Below the pieces are notes generated by a model, which saw only the letters and a program-made list of their open reading frames with translations, ran no database searches and was not told the DNA's origin. Source: Watersipora subatra (Eukaryota > Bryozoa > Gymnolaemata > Cheilostomatida > Watersiporidae). From it: a stretch of 64,000 bases of DNA. Made by a program: the position numbers and the translations under genes. Each line of letters opens with the position of its first letter. Position 1 is the stretch's first letter. The DNA lies in contig NC_088708.1 in NCBI RefSeq assembly GCF_963576615.1, positions 54,857,196 through 54,921,195 of the forward strand, in the 5' to 3' direction. This document shows, in pieces, positions 22,385-34,639 of the stretch.

Positions 22385-25300
22385 CATTATTATTGTGTTA
22401 CAAAACATAATATCAGTAGAAATTCGCAACGGGAAATTTTTGTCACAAATATCTAAATCACAAGCTCCAGTGGTCCAATCGGTTAGTGAGCTGTACCTAA
22501 AAACATTAGGAGATGCAGAGGCTGTGAGTTCGAACCTCACCTGGAGCACATTTTTATTGTTTTACAAAACATAATATTAGTAGAAAGTCGCAATGGAAAA
22601 ATTTGGTGATTTGTTCCTAAATCTCAAGCTCCAGTCATGCAATTGGTTAGTGCGCTGAACTTATAATCAGCATGACATGCAGAGACTGTGAGTTCGAGCC
22701 TCACCTGGAGCACATTATTATTGTTTTACAAAACATAATGTTAGTAGAAATTCGGAATGGCAAATTTTTGTCACATATATCTCAACCACAAGCTCCAGTG
22801 GTGCAATCGGTTAGTGCGCTGTACTTATAAACAGTATGAGATGCAGAGGCTGTGAGTTCGAGCCTGACCTGGAGCAAAACTTTATTGTGTTACAAAACAT
22901 AATGTTAGTGGAAGTTCGCAATGGCAAATTTTTGTCACAAATATCTAAACCACAAGCTCCAGTGGCGCAATCGGTTAGTGCGCTGTACTTATAAACAGTA
23001 TGAGATGCAGAGGCTGTGAGTTCGAGCCTCACCCGGAGCACATTATTATTGTGTTACAAAACATAATATCAGTAGAAATTCGCAACGGGAAATTTTTGTC
23101 ACAAATATCTAAATCACAAGCTCCAGTGGTGCAATCGGTTAGTGAGCTGTACCTAAAAACAGTAGGAGATGCAGAGGCTGTGAGTTCGAACCTCACCTGG
23201 AGCACATTTTTATTGTTTTACAAAACATAATATTAGTAGAAAGTCGCAATGGAAAAATTTGGTGAATTGTTCCTAAATCTCAAGCTCCAGTCATGCAATT
23301 GGTTAGTGCGCTGAACTTATAATCAGCATGACATGCAGAGACTGTGAGTTCGAGCCTCACCTGGAGCACATTTTTATTGTTTTACAAAACATAATGTTAG
23401 TAGAAATTCGGAATGGCAAATTTTTGTCACAAATATCTCAACCACAAGCTCCAGTGGTGCAATCGGTTAGTGCGCTGTACTTATACACAGTATGAGATGC
23501 AGAGGCTGTGAGGTCGAGCCTCACCTGGAGCACATTATTATTGTGTTACAAAACATAGTGTCAGTAGAAATTTGCAATGGAAAAATTTGGTGATTTGTAC
23601 CCAAATCACAAGCTCCAGTCGTGCAAATGGTTAGTGTGCTGATCTTATAATCAGTATGACATGCAGAAGCTGTGAGTGCGAGCCTCACCTGGAGCACATT
23701 TTTATTGTGTTATAAAACATAATGTTAGTAAAAATTCGCAATGGCAAATTTTTGTCACAAATATCTAAACCACAAGCTCCAGTGGTGCAATCGGTTAGCG
23801 CGCTGTACTTATAAACAGTATGAGATGCAGAGGCTGTGAGATCGAGCCTCACCGCGAGCACATTATTATTGTGTTACAAAACATAATGTTAGTAGAAAGT
23901 CGCAATTTGAAAAATTTGCCACAAATATCTAAAGCACAAGCTCCAGTGGTGCAATCGGTTAGTGCGCTGTACTTATAAACAGTATGAGATGCAGAGGCTG
24001 TGAGTTCGAGCCTCACCTTGACCACATTTTTATTGGGTTACAAAACAAAATGTTAGTAGAAAGTCGGAATGGGAAAAGTTTGTCACAAATACCGAAATCA
24101 CAAGCTCCAGTGGTGCAATTGGTTAGTGAGCTGTACTTAAAAACAGTATGAGATGCAGAGGCTGTGAGTTCGAGCCTCACCTGCAGCACATTTTTATTGT
24201 TTTACAAAACATAATGTTAGTAGAAAGTCGCAATGGAAAATTTTGGTGATTTGTACCTAAATCTCAAGCTCCAGTCATGCAATTGGTAAGTGCGCTGAAC
24301 TTATAATCAGTATGACATGCAGAGACTGTGAGTTCGAGCCTCACCTGGAGCACATTTTTATTGTGTTACAAAACATAATGTTAGTAGAAATTCGGAATGG
24401 CAAATTGTTGTCACAAATATCTCAACCGCAAGCTCCAGTGGCGCAATCGGTTAGCGCGCTGTACTTATAAACAGTATGAGATGCAGAGGCTGTGAGTTGG
24501 AACCTCACCTGGAGCACATTTTTATTGTTTTACAAAACATAATATTAGTAGAAAGTCGCAATGGAAAAATTTGGTGATTTGTACCTAAATCTCAAGCTCC
24601 AGTCATGCAATTGGTTAGTCCGCTGAACTTATAATCAGTATGACATGCAGAGACTGTGAGTTCGAGCTTCACCTGGAGCACAATTTTATTGTTTTACAAA
24701 ACATAATGTTAGTAGAAATTCGGAATGGCAAATTTTTGTCACAAATATCTCAACCACAAGCTCCAGTGGTGCAATCGGTTAGCGTGCTGTACTTATAAAC
24801 AGTATGAGATGCAGAGGCTGTGAGTTCGAGCCTCACCTGGAGCACATTATTATTGTGTTACAAAACATAATGTTAGTAGGAAGTCGTAATCGGAAAATTC
24901 TGTCACAAATATCTAAACCACAAGCTCCAGTGGTGCAATCAGTTAGTGCGCTGTCCTTATAAACAGTATGAGATGCAGAGGCTGTGAGTTCGAGCCTCAC
25001 CTGGAGCAAAACTTTATTGTGTTACAAAACATGATGTTAGTGGTAATTCGCAATGGAAAATTTTTGTCACAAATATCTAAACCACAAGCTCCAGTGGCGC
25101 AATCGGTTAGCGCGCTGTACTTATAAACAGTATGAGATGCAGAGGCTGTGAGTTCGAGCTTCACCTGGAGCACATTATAATTGTGTTACAAAACATAATA
25201 TCAGTAGAAATTCGCAACGGGAAATTTTTGTCACAAATATCTAAATCACAAGCTCCAGTGGTGCAATCGGTTAGTGCGCTGTACTTATAAACAGTATGAG

Positions 25301-26072
25301 ATGCAGAGGCTGTGAGTTCAAGCCTCACCTGGAGCAAAACTTTATTGTGTTACAAAACATGATGTTAGTGGAAATTCGCAATGGAAAATTTTTGTCACAA
25401 ATATCTCAACCACAAGCTCCAGTGGTGCAATCGGTTAGCGTGCTATACTTAAAAACAGTATGAGATGCAGAGGCTGTGAGTTCGAGCCTCACCTGGAGCA
25501 CATTATAATTGTGTTACAAAACATAATATCAGTAGAAATTCGCAACGGGAAAATTTTGTCACAAATATCTAAATCACAAGCTCCAGTGGTGCAATCGGTT
25601 AGCGCGCTGTACTTATAAACAGTATGAGATGCAGAGGCTGTGAGTTCGAGCTTCACCTGGAGCACATTATAATTGTGTTACAAAACATAATATCAGTAGA
25701 AATTCGCAACGGGAAATTTTTGTCACAAATATCTAAATCACAAGCTCCAGTGGTGCAATCGGTTAGTGCGCTGTACTTATAAACAGTATGAGATGCAGAG
25801 GCTGTGAGTTCGAGCCTCACCTGGAGCACATTTTTATTGTGTTACAAAACATTATGATAGTAGAAAGTCGTAATGGGAAAATTTTGTCACAAATATCTAA
25901 ACCAAAAGCTCCAGTGGCGCAATCGGTTAGCGCGCTGTACTTATAAACAGTATGAGATGCAGAGGCTGTGAGGTCGAGACTCACCTGGAGCACATTATTA
26001 TTGTGTTACAAAACATAGTGTTAGTAGAACTTTGCAATGGAAAAATTTGGTGATTTGTACCCAAAATCACAA

Positions 26073-26813
26073 GCTCCAGTCGTGCAAATGGTTAGTGTGC
26101 TGATCTTATAATCAGTATGCTATGCCGAGACTGTGAGTTCGAGCCTCACCTGGACCACACTTTTATTGTGTTACAAAACATAAAGTTAGTAGAAATACGG
26201 AATGGCAAATTTTTGTCACAAATATCTCAACCACAAGCTCCAGTGGTGCAATCGGTTGGTGCGCTGTACTTATAAACAGTATGAGATGCAGAGGCTGTGA
26301 GTTCGAGCCTCACCTGGAGCAACACTTTATTGTGTTACAAAACATAATGTTAGTGGAAGTTCGCAATGGCAAATTTTTGTCACAAATATCTAAACCACAA
26401 GCTCCAGTGGCACAATCGGTTAGCGCGCTGTACTTATAAACAGTATGAGATGCAGAGGCAGTGAGTTCGAGCCTCACCTGGAGCACATTATTATTGTGTT
26501 ACAAAACATAATATCAGTAGAAATTCGCAACGGGAAATTTTTGTCACAAATATCTAAATCACAAGCTCCAGTGGTGCAATCGGTTAGTGAGCTGTACCTA
26601 AAAACAGTAGGAGATGCAGAGGCTGTGAGTTCGAACCTCACCTGGAGCACATTGTTATTGTTTTACAAAACATAATATTAGTAGAAAGTCGCAAAGGAAA
26701 AATTTGGTGATTTGTTCCTAAATCTCAAGCTCCAGTCATGAAATTGGTTAGTGCGCTGAACTTATAATCAGCATGACATGCAGAGACTGTGAGTTCGAGC
26801 CTCACCTGGAGCA
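26073..26813 (+). tRNA. Register block 2: 5 tRNA-Ile-type copies, starts at 26073 + 164n (n = 0 to 4)
   Basis: The register moves by +1 because the spacer before 26,073 has one extra A (CCCAAAATCAC instead of CCCAAATCAC near 26,060-26,070). The five copies begin at 26073, 26237, 26401, 26565 and 26729. The first has the type III layout with GCCGAGACTGTGAG in place of GCAGAG; its anticodon is UAU but its anticodon stem is poorly paired. The fourth (26565) belongs to the UAA group with C33. The block ends at the out-of-register junction near 26,840. Confidence 0.9.
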
Positions 26814-26839
26814 CATTTTTATTGTTTTACAAAACATAA

Positions 26840-26861
26840 AGTTCGAGCCTCACCTGGAGCA
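26840..26861 (+). pseudogene. tRNA fragment (T-loop to 3' end) at an out-of-register junction
   Basis: The spacer after the copy at 26729-26813 runs only 27 bases, to ACATAA, and then joins directly to AGTTCGAGCCTCACCTGGAG plus CA, the T-loop, T-stem and acceptor 3' half of another unit. A normal 79-bp spacer follows from 26,862. The step between flanking unit starts (26729 and 26941) is therefore 212, which is 164 + 48. No 5' half exists, so this fragment has box B but no box A and cannot be a working tRNA gene. Confidence 0.95.
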
Positions 26862-29800
26862 AAACTTTATTGTGTTACAAAACATGATGTTAGTGGAAAT
26901 TCGCAATGGAAAATTTTTGTCACAAATATCTCAACCACAAGCTCCAGTGGTGCAATCGGTTAGCGTGCTATACTTAAAAACAGTATGAGATGCAGAGGCT
27001 GTGAGTTCGAGCCTCACCTGGAGCACATTATAATTGTGTTACAAAACATAATATCAGTAGAAATTCGCAACGGGAAAATTTTGTCACAAATATCTAAATC
27101 ACAAGCTCCAGTGGTGCAATCGGTTAGCGCGCTGTACTTATAAACAGTATGAGATGCAGAGGCTGTGAGTTCGAGCTTCACCTGGAGCACATTATAATTG
27201 TGTTACAAAACATAATATCAGTAGAAATTCGCAACGGGAAATTTTTGTCACAAATATCTAAATCACAAGCTCCAGTGGTGCAATCGGTTAGTGCGCTGTA
27301 CTTATAAACAGTATGAGATGCAGAGGCTGTGAGTTCGAGCCTCACCTGGAGCACATTTTTATTGTGTTACAAAACATTATGATAGTAGAAAGTCGTAATG
27401 GGAAAATTTTGTCACAAATATCTAAACCAAAAGCTCCAGTGGCGCAATCGGTTAGCGCGCTGTACTTATAAACAGTATGAGATGCAGAGGCTGTGAGGTC
27501 GAGACTCACCTGGAGCACATTATTATTGTGTTACAAAACATAGTGTTAGTAGAACTTTGCAATGGAAAAATTTGGTGATTTGTACCCAAATCACAAGCTC
27601 CAGTCGTGCAAATGGTTAGTGTGCTGATCTTATAATCAGTATGCTATGCCGAGACTGTGAGTTCGAGCCTCACCTGGACCACACTTTTATTGTGTTACAA
27701 AACATAAAGTTAGTAGAAATACGGAATGGCAAATTTTTGTCACAAATATCTCAACCACAAGCTCCAGTGGTGCAATCGGTTGGTGCGCTGTACTTATAAA
27801 CAGTATGAGATGCAGAGGCTGTGAGTTCGAGCCTCACCTGGAGCAACACTTTATTGTGTTACAAAACATAATGTTAGTGGAAGTTCGCAATGGCAAATTT
27901 TTGTCACAAATATCTAAACCACAAGCTCCAGTGGCACAATCGGTTAGCGCGCTGTACTTATAAACAGTATGAGATGCAGAGGCAGTGAGTTCGAGCCTCA
28001 CCTGGAGCACATTATTATTGTGTTACAAAACATAATATCAGTAGAAATTCGCAACGGGAAATTTTTGTCACAAATATCTAAATCACAAGCTCCAGTGGTG
28101 CAATCGGTTAGTGAGCTGTACCTAAAAACAGTAGGAGATGCAGAGGCTGTGAGTTCGAACCTCACCTGGAGCACATTGTTATTGTTTTACAAAACATAAT
28201 ATTAGTAGAAAGTCGCAAAGGAAAAATTTGGTGATTTGTTCCTAAATCTCAAGCTCCAGTCATGAAATTGGTTAGTGCGCTGAACTTATAATCAGCATGA
28301 CATGCAGAGACTGTGAGTTCGAGCCTCACCTGGAGCACATTTTTATTGTTTTACAAAACATAATGTTAGTAGAAATTCGGAATGGCAAATTTTTGTCACA
28401 AATATCTCCACCGCAAGCTCCAGTGGTGCAATCGGTTAGCGTGCTGTACTTATAAACAGTATGAGATGCAGAGGCTGTGAGTTCGAGCCTCACCGCGAGC
28501 ACATTATTATTGTGTTACAAAACATTATGATAGTAGAAATTCGGAATGGCAAATTTTTGTCGCAAATATCTCAACCACAAGCTCCAGTGGTGCAATCGGT
28601 TAGCGTGCTGTACTTATAAACAGTATGAGATGCAGAGGCTGTGAGTTCGAGCCTCACCTGGAGCACATTATTATTGTGTTACAAAACATAATGTTAGTAG
28701 GAAGTCGTAATCGGAAAATTCTGTCACAAATATCTAAACCACAAGCTCCAGTGGTGCAATCGGTTAGTGTGCTGTCCTTATAAACAGTATGAGATGCAGA
28801 GGCTGTGAGTTCGAGCCTCACCTGGAGCAAAACTTTATTGTGTTACAAAACATGATGTTAGTGGAAATTCGCAATGGAAAATTTTTGTCACAAATATCTC
28901 AACCACAAGCTCCAGTGGTGCAATCGGTTAGCGTGCTATACTTAAAAACAGTATGAGATGCAGAGGCTGTGAGTTCGAGCCTCACCTGGAGCACATTATA
29001 ATTGTGTTACAAAACATAATATCAGTAGAAATTCGCAACGGGAAAATTTTGTCACAAATATCTAAATCACAAGCTCCAGTGGTGCAATCGGTTAGCGCGC
29101 TGTACTTATAAACAGTATGAGATGCAGAGGCTGTGAGTTCGAGCTTCACCTGGAGCACATTATAATTGTGTTACAAAACATAATATCAGTAGAAATTCGC
29201 AACGGGAAATTTTTGTCACAAATATCTAAATCACAAGCTCCAGTGGTGCAATCGGTTAGTGCGCTGTACTTATAAACAGTATGAGATGCAGAGGCTGTGA
29301 GTTCGAGCCTCACCTGGAGCACATTTTTATTGTGTTACAAAACATTATGATAGTAGAAAGTCGTAATGGGAAAATTTTGTCACAAATATCTAAACCAAAA
29401 GCTCCAGTGGCGCAATCGGTTAGCGCGCTGTACTTATAAACAGTATGAGATGCAGAGGCTGTGAGGTCGAGACTCACCTGGAGCACATTATTATTGTGTT
29501 ACAAAACATAGTGTTAGTAGAACTTTGCAATGGAAAAATTTGGTGATTTGTACCCAAATCACAAGCTCCAGTCGTGCAAATGGTTAGTGTGCTGATCTTA
29601 TAATCAGTATGACATGCAGAGGCTGTGAGTTCGAGCCTCACCTGGAGCACATTTTTATTGTTTTACAAAACATAATGTTAGTAGAAATTCGGAATGGCAA
29701 ATTTTTGTCACAAATATCTCAACCACAAGCTCCAGTGGTGCAATCGGTTAGCGCGCTGTACTTATAAACAGTATGAGATGCAGAGGCTGTGAGTTCGAGC

Positions 29801-31204
29801 CTCACCTGGAGCACATTATTATTGTGTTACAAAACATAATGTTAGTGGAAGTTCGCAATGGCAAATTTTTGTCACAAATATCTAAACCACAAGCTCCAGT
29901 GGTGCAATCGGTTGGTGCGCTGTACTTATAAACAGTATGAGATGCAGAGGCTGTGAGTTCGAGCCTCACCTGGAGCAACACTTTATTGTGTTACAAAACA
30001 TAATGTTAGTGGAAGTTCGCAATGGCAAATTTTTGTCACAAATATCTAAACCACAAGCTCCAGTGGCACAATCGGTTAGCGCGCTGTACTTATAAACAGT
30101 ATGAGATGCAGAGGCTGTGAGTTCGAGCCTCACCTGGAGCACATTATTATTGTGTTACAAAACATAATATCAGTAGAAATTCGCAACGGGAAATTTTTGT
30201 CAGAAATATCTAAATCACAAGCTCCAGTGGTGCAATCGGTTAGTGAGCTGTACCTAAAAACAGTAGGAGATGCAGAGGCTGTGAGTTCGAACCTCACCTG
30301 GAGCACATTTTTATTGTTTTACAAAACATAATATTAGTAGAAAGTCGCAAAGGAAAAATTTGGTGATTTGTTCCTAAATCTCAAGCTCCAGTCATGCAAA
30401 TGGTTAGTGTGCTGAACTTATAATCAGTATGACATGCAGAGACTGTGAGTTCGAGCCTCACCTGGAGCACATTTTTATTGTTTTACAAAACATAATGTTA
30501 GTAGAAATTCGGAATGGCAAATTTTTGTCACAAATATCTCAACCACAAGCTCCAGTGGCGCAATCGGTTAGCGCGCTGTACTTATAAACAGTATGAGATG
30601 CAGAGGCTGTGAGTTCGAGCCTCACCTGGAGCACATTATTATTGTGTTACAAAACATAATGTTAGTAGGAAGTCGTAATCGGAAAATTCTGTCACAAATA
30701 TCTAAACCACAAGCTCCAGTGGTGCAATCGGTTAGTGCGCTGTCCTTATAAACAGTATGAGATGCAGAGGCTGTGAGTTCGAGCCTCACCTGGAGCAAAA
30801 CTTTATTGTGTTACAAAACATGATGTTAGTGGAAATTCGCAAGGGAAAATTTTTGTCACAAATATCTAAACCACAAGCTCCAGTGGCGCAATCGGTTAGC
30901 GCGCTGTACTTATAAACAGTATGAGATGCAGAAGCTGTGAGTTTGAGCCTCACCTGGAGCACATTTTTATTGTGTTACAAAACATAGTGTCAGTAGAAAT
31001 TTGCAATGGAAAAATTTGGTGATTTGTACCCAAATCACAAGCTCCAGTCGTGCAAATGGTTAGTGTGCTGATCTTATAATCAGTATGACATGCAAAGGCT
31101 GTGAGTTCGAGCCTCACCTGGAGCACATTTGTATTGCGTTACAAAACATAATGTTAGTAAAAATTTGCAATGGCAAATTTTTGTCACAAATACATAAACC
31201 ACAA

Positions 31205-31289
31205 GATCCAGTGGTGCAATCGGTTAGCGCGCTGTACTTATAAACAGTATGAGATGCAGAGGCTGTGAGATCGAGCCTCACCGCGAGCA
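31205..31289 (+). pseudogene. tRNA copy with both acceptor strands altered (GATCCAG / CGCGAGC)
   Basis: The 5' strand begins GATCCAG (C2 to A) and the 3' strand is CGCGAGC, so three of seven acceptor pairs fail. The T-loop is ATCGAGC. The spacer before it has GTCACAAATACATAAACC. Likely inactive. Confidence 0.75.
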
Positions 31290-33828
31290 CATTATTATTG
31301 TGTTACAAAACATAATGTTGGTAGAAAGTCGCAATTGGAAAAAATTGCCACAAATATCTAAAGCACAAGCTCCAGTGGCGCAATCGGTTAGTGCGCTGTA
31401 CTTATAAACAGTATGAGATGCAGAGGCTGTGAGTTCGAGCCTCACCTTGACCACATTTTTATTGTGTTACAAAACCAAATGTTAGTAGAAAGTCGCAATG
31501 GGAAAAGTTTGTCACAAATACCGAAATCACAAGCTCCAGTGGTGCAATTGGTTAGTGAGCTGTACTTAAAAACAGTATGAGATGCAGAGGCTGTGAGTTC
31601 GAGCCTCACCTGGAGCACATTTTTATTGTTTTACAAAACATAATGTTAGTAGAAAGTCGCAATGGAAAAATTTGGTGATTTGTACCTAAATCTCAAGCTC
31701 CAGTCATGCAATTGGTAAGTGCGCTGAACTTATAATCAGTATGACATGCAGAGACTGTGAGTTCGAGCCTCACCTGGAGCACATTTTTATTGTGTTACAA
31801 AACATAATGTTAGTAGAAATTCGGAATGGCAAATTTTTGTCACAAATATTTCAACCACAAGCTCCAGTGGTGCAATCGGTTAGCGCGCTGTACTTATAAA
31901 CAGTATGAGATGCAGAGGCTGTGAGTTTGAGCCTCACCTGGAGCAAAACTTTATTGTGTTACAAAACATAATGTTAGTGGAAATTCGCAATGGCAAATTT
32001 TTGTCACAAATATCTAAACCACAAGCTCCAGTGGCGCAATTGGTTAGCGCGCTGTACTTATAAACAGCATGAGATGCAGAGGCTGTGAGTTCGAGCTTCA
32101 CCTGGAGCACATTATTATTGTGTTACAAAACATAATATCAGTAAAAATTCGCAACGGGAAACTTTTGTCACAAATATCTAAATCACAAGCTCCAGTGGTG
32201 CAATCGGTTAGTGCGCTGTACTTATAAACAGTATGAGATGCAGAGGCTGTGAGTTCGATCCTCACCTGGAGCACATTATTATTGTGTTACAAAACATAAT
32301 GTTAGTAGGAAGTCGTAATCGGAAAATTCTGTCACAAATATCTAAACCACAAGCTCCAGTGGTGCAATCGGTTAGTGCGCTGTACTTATAAACAGTATGA
32401 GATGCAGAGGCTGTGAGTTCGAGCCTCACCTGGAGCACATAATTATTGTGTTACAAAACATGATGTTAGTAGAAATTCGCAATGGAAATATTTGGTGAAT
32501 TGTACCCAAATCACAAGCTCCAGTCATGCAAATGGTTAGTGTGCTAATCTTATACTCAGTATGACATGCAGAGGCTGTGAGTTCGAGCCTCACCTGGAGC
32601 ACAATTTTATTGTGTTACAAAACATAATGGTAGTAGAAATTCGCAATGGCAAAATTTGGTCACAAATATCTAAACCGCAAGCTCCAGTGGTGCAATCGGT
32701 TAGCGAGCTGTACTTATAAACAGTATGGGATGCAAAGGCTGTGAGTTCGAGCCTCACCTGGAGCACATTGTTATTGTGTGACAAAACATTATGATAGTAG
32801 GAAGTCGTCATGGGAAAATTTTGTCACAAATATCTAAACCACAAGCTCCAGTGGTGCCATCGGTTAGCGCGCTGTACTTATAAACAGTATGAGATGCAGA
32901 GGCTGTGAGTTCGAGCTTCACCTGGAGCACATTATTATTGTGTTACAAAACATAATATCAGTAAAAATTCGCAACGGGAAACTTTTGTCACAAATATCTA
33001 AATCACAAGCTCCAGTGGTGCAATCGGTTAGTGCGCTGTACTTATAAACAGTATGATATGCAGAGGCTGTGAGTTCGATCCTCACCAGGAGCACATTATT
33101 ATTGTGTTACAAAACATAATGTTAGTAGGAAGTCGTAATCGGAAAATTCTGTCACAAATATCTAAACCACAAGCTCCAGTGGTGCAATCGGTTAGTGTGC
33201 TGTACTTATAAACAGTATGAGATGCAGAGGCTGTGAGTTCGAGCCTCACCTGGAGCACATAATTATTGTGTTACAAAACATGATGTTAGTAGAAATTCGC
33301 AATGGAAATATTTGGTGAATTGTACCCAAATCACAAGCTCCAGTCATGCAAATGGTTAGTGTGCTGATCTTATAATCAGTATGACATGCAGAGGCTGTGA
33401 GTTCGAGCCTCACCTGGAGCACATTTTTATTGTATTACAAAACATAATGGTAGTAGAAATTCGCAATGGCAAAATATGGTCACAAATATCTAAACCGCAA
33501 GCTCCAGTGGTGCAATCGGTTAGCGAGCTGTACTTATAAACAGTATGGGATGCAAAGGCTGTGAGTTCGAGCCTCACCTGGAGCACATTTTTATTGTGTG
33601 ACAAAACATTATGATAGTAGGAAGTCGTCATGGGAAAATTTTGTCACAAATATCTAAACCACAAGCTCCAGTGGTGCCATCGGTTAGCGCGCTGTACTTA
33701 TAAACAGTATGAGATGCAGAGGCTGTGAGTTCGAGCCTCACCTGGAGCACAAATTTATTGTGTTACAAAACATAATGGTAGTAGAAATTCGCATTGGCAA
33801 AATTTGGTCACAAATATCTAAACCGCAA

Positions 33829-33913
33829 GCTCCAGTGGTGCAATCGGTTAGCGAGCTGTACTTATAAATAGTATCGGATGCAAAGGCTGTGAGTTCGAGC
33901 CTCACCTGGAGCA
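33829..33913 (+). pseudogene. tRNA copy with altered intron that loses the A-I splice pair
   Basis: The intron is AATAGTATCGG. The base three from its 3' end is C rather than G, so it cannot pair with C32. The exon stem and TAT anticodon are kept. The variable loop reads AAGGCT. D pair 10-25 is G-A (GTGC/GCGA). Confidence 0.65.
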
Positions 33914-34483
33914 CATTTTTATTGTGTGACAAAACATTATGATAGTAGGAAGTCGTCATGGGAAAATTTTGTCACAAATATCTAAACAACAAGCTCCAGT
34001 GGTGCAATTGGTTAGTGAGCTGTACCTAAAAACAGTATGAGATGCAGAGGCTGTGAGTTCGAGCCTCACCTGGAGCACATTTTTATTGTTTTACAAAACA
34101 TAATGTTAGTAGAAATTCGGAATGGCAAATTTGTGTCACAAATATCTCAACCACAAGCTCCAGTGATGCAATCGGTTAGCGCGCTGTACTTATAAACAGT
34201 ATGAGATGCAGAGGCTGTGAGTTCGAGCATCACCTGGAGCACATTATTATTGTGTTACAAAACATATTGTTAGTAGGAAGTCGTAATTGGAAAATTCTGT
34301 CACAAATATCTAAACCACAAGCTCCAGTGGTGCAATCGGTGAGTGCGCTGTCCTTATAAACAGCATGAGATGCAGAGGCTGTGAGTTCGAGCCTCACCTG
34401 GAGAAAAACTTTATTGTGTTACAAAACATGATGTTAGTGGAAATTCGCAATGGAAAATTTTGTCACAAATATCTAAACCACAA

Positions 34484-34568
34484 GCTCCAGTGGCGCAATC
34501 GGTTAGCGCGCTGTACTTATAAACAGTATGAGATGCAGAGGCTGTGAGTTCGAGCCTCACCTGGAGCA
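34484..34568 (+). tRNA. tRNA-Ile-TAT: tRNA-Ile(UAU), perfect type I copy
   Basis: Identical to the reference copy and followed by T5. It lies directly after the spacer that lost one T, which sets the register of block 4. Confidence 0.94.
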
Positions 34569-34639
34569 CATTTTTATTGTGTTACAAAACATAGTGTCAG
34601 TAGAAATTTGCAATGGAAAAATTTGGTGATTTGTACCCA

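Larger units (their letters stand above)
160..25992 (+). tRNA. Register block 1: 158 tRNA-Ile-type copies, starts at 160 + 164n (n = 0 to 157)
   Basis: Every copy in this block begins at 160 + 164n and is 85 bp long, so the last is 25,908-25,992. I checked the rule at many points (488, 2128, 4752, 6064, 9836, 20168, 22300). The period never changes within the block. Most copies are type I with anticodon UAU. Scattered among them are type II and III copies (GTCATGC or GTCGTGC after GCTCCA), UAA copies, three GAU copies and one AAU copy, which are listed separately. Blocks of 47/45 and 20 units are duplicated here. Not all copies are likely to be functional: many carry unpaired bases in the D, anticodon or acceptor stem. 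Confidence 0.93.
25315..28363 (+). repeat. Out-of-register tandem duplication of about 1.52 kb
   Basis: About 25,315-26,839 recurs at 26,840-28,363. The length is 9 units plus 48 bp, so the join falls between a spacer (ending ACATAA) and a tRNA T-loop (AGTTCG). The first copy has one extra A near 26,065. Both copies share rare variants such as GAGGCAGTGAG, GTGCGCTG after GGTTG, and CACATTGTTATTG. Confidence 0.9.
26941..34405 (+). tRNA. Register block 3: 46 tRNA-Ile-type copies, starts at 26941 + 164n (n = 0 to 45)
   Basis: Copies begin at 26941 + 164n; the last is 34,321-34,405. The block starts just after the 48-bp junction and ends where a spacer loses one T (TTTT instead of TTTTT near 34,458). 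It contains the second copy of the 1.52-kb duplication (to about 28,363). Its later part resembles the 19-22 kb region unit by unit, with one extra or missing unit in places. The copy at 34321 ends GGAGA rather than GGAGC, which breaks the first acceptor pair. Confidence 0.92.
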
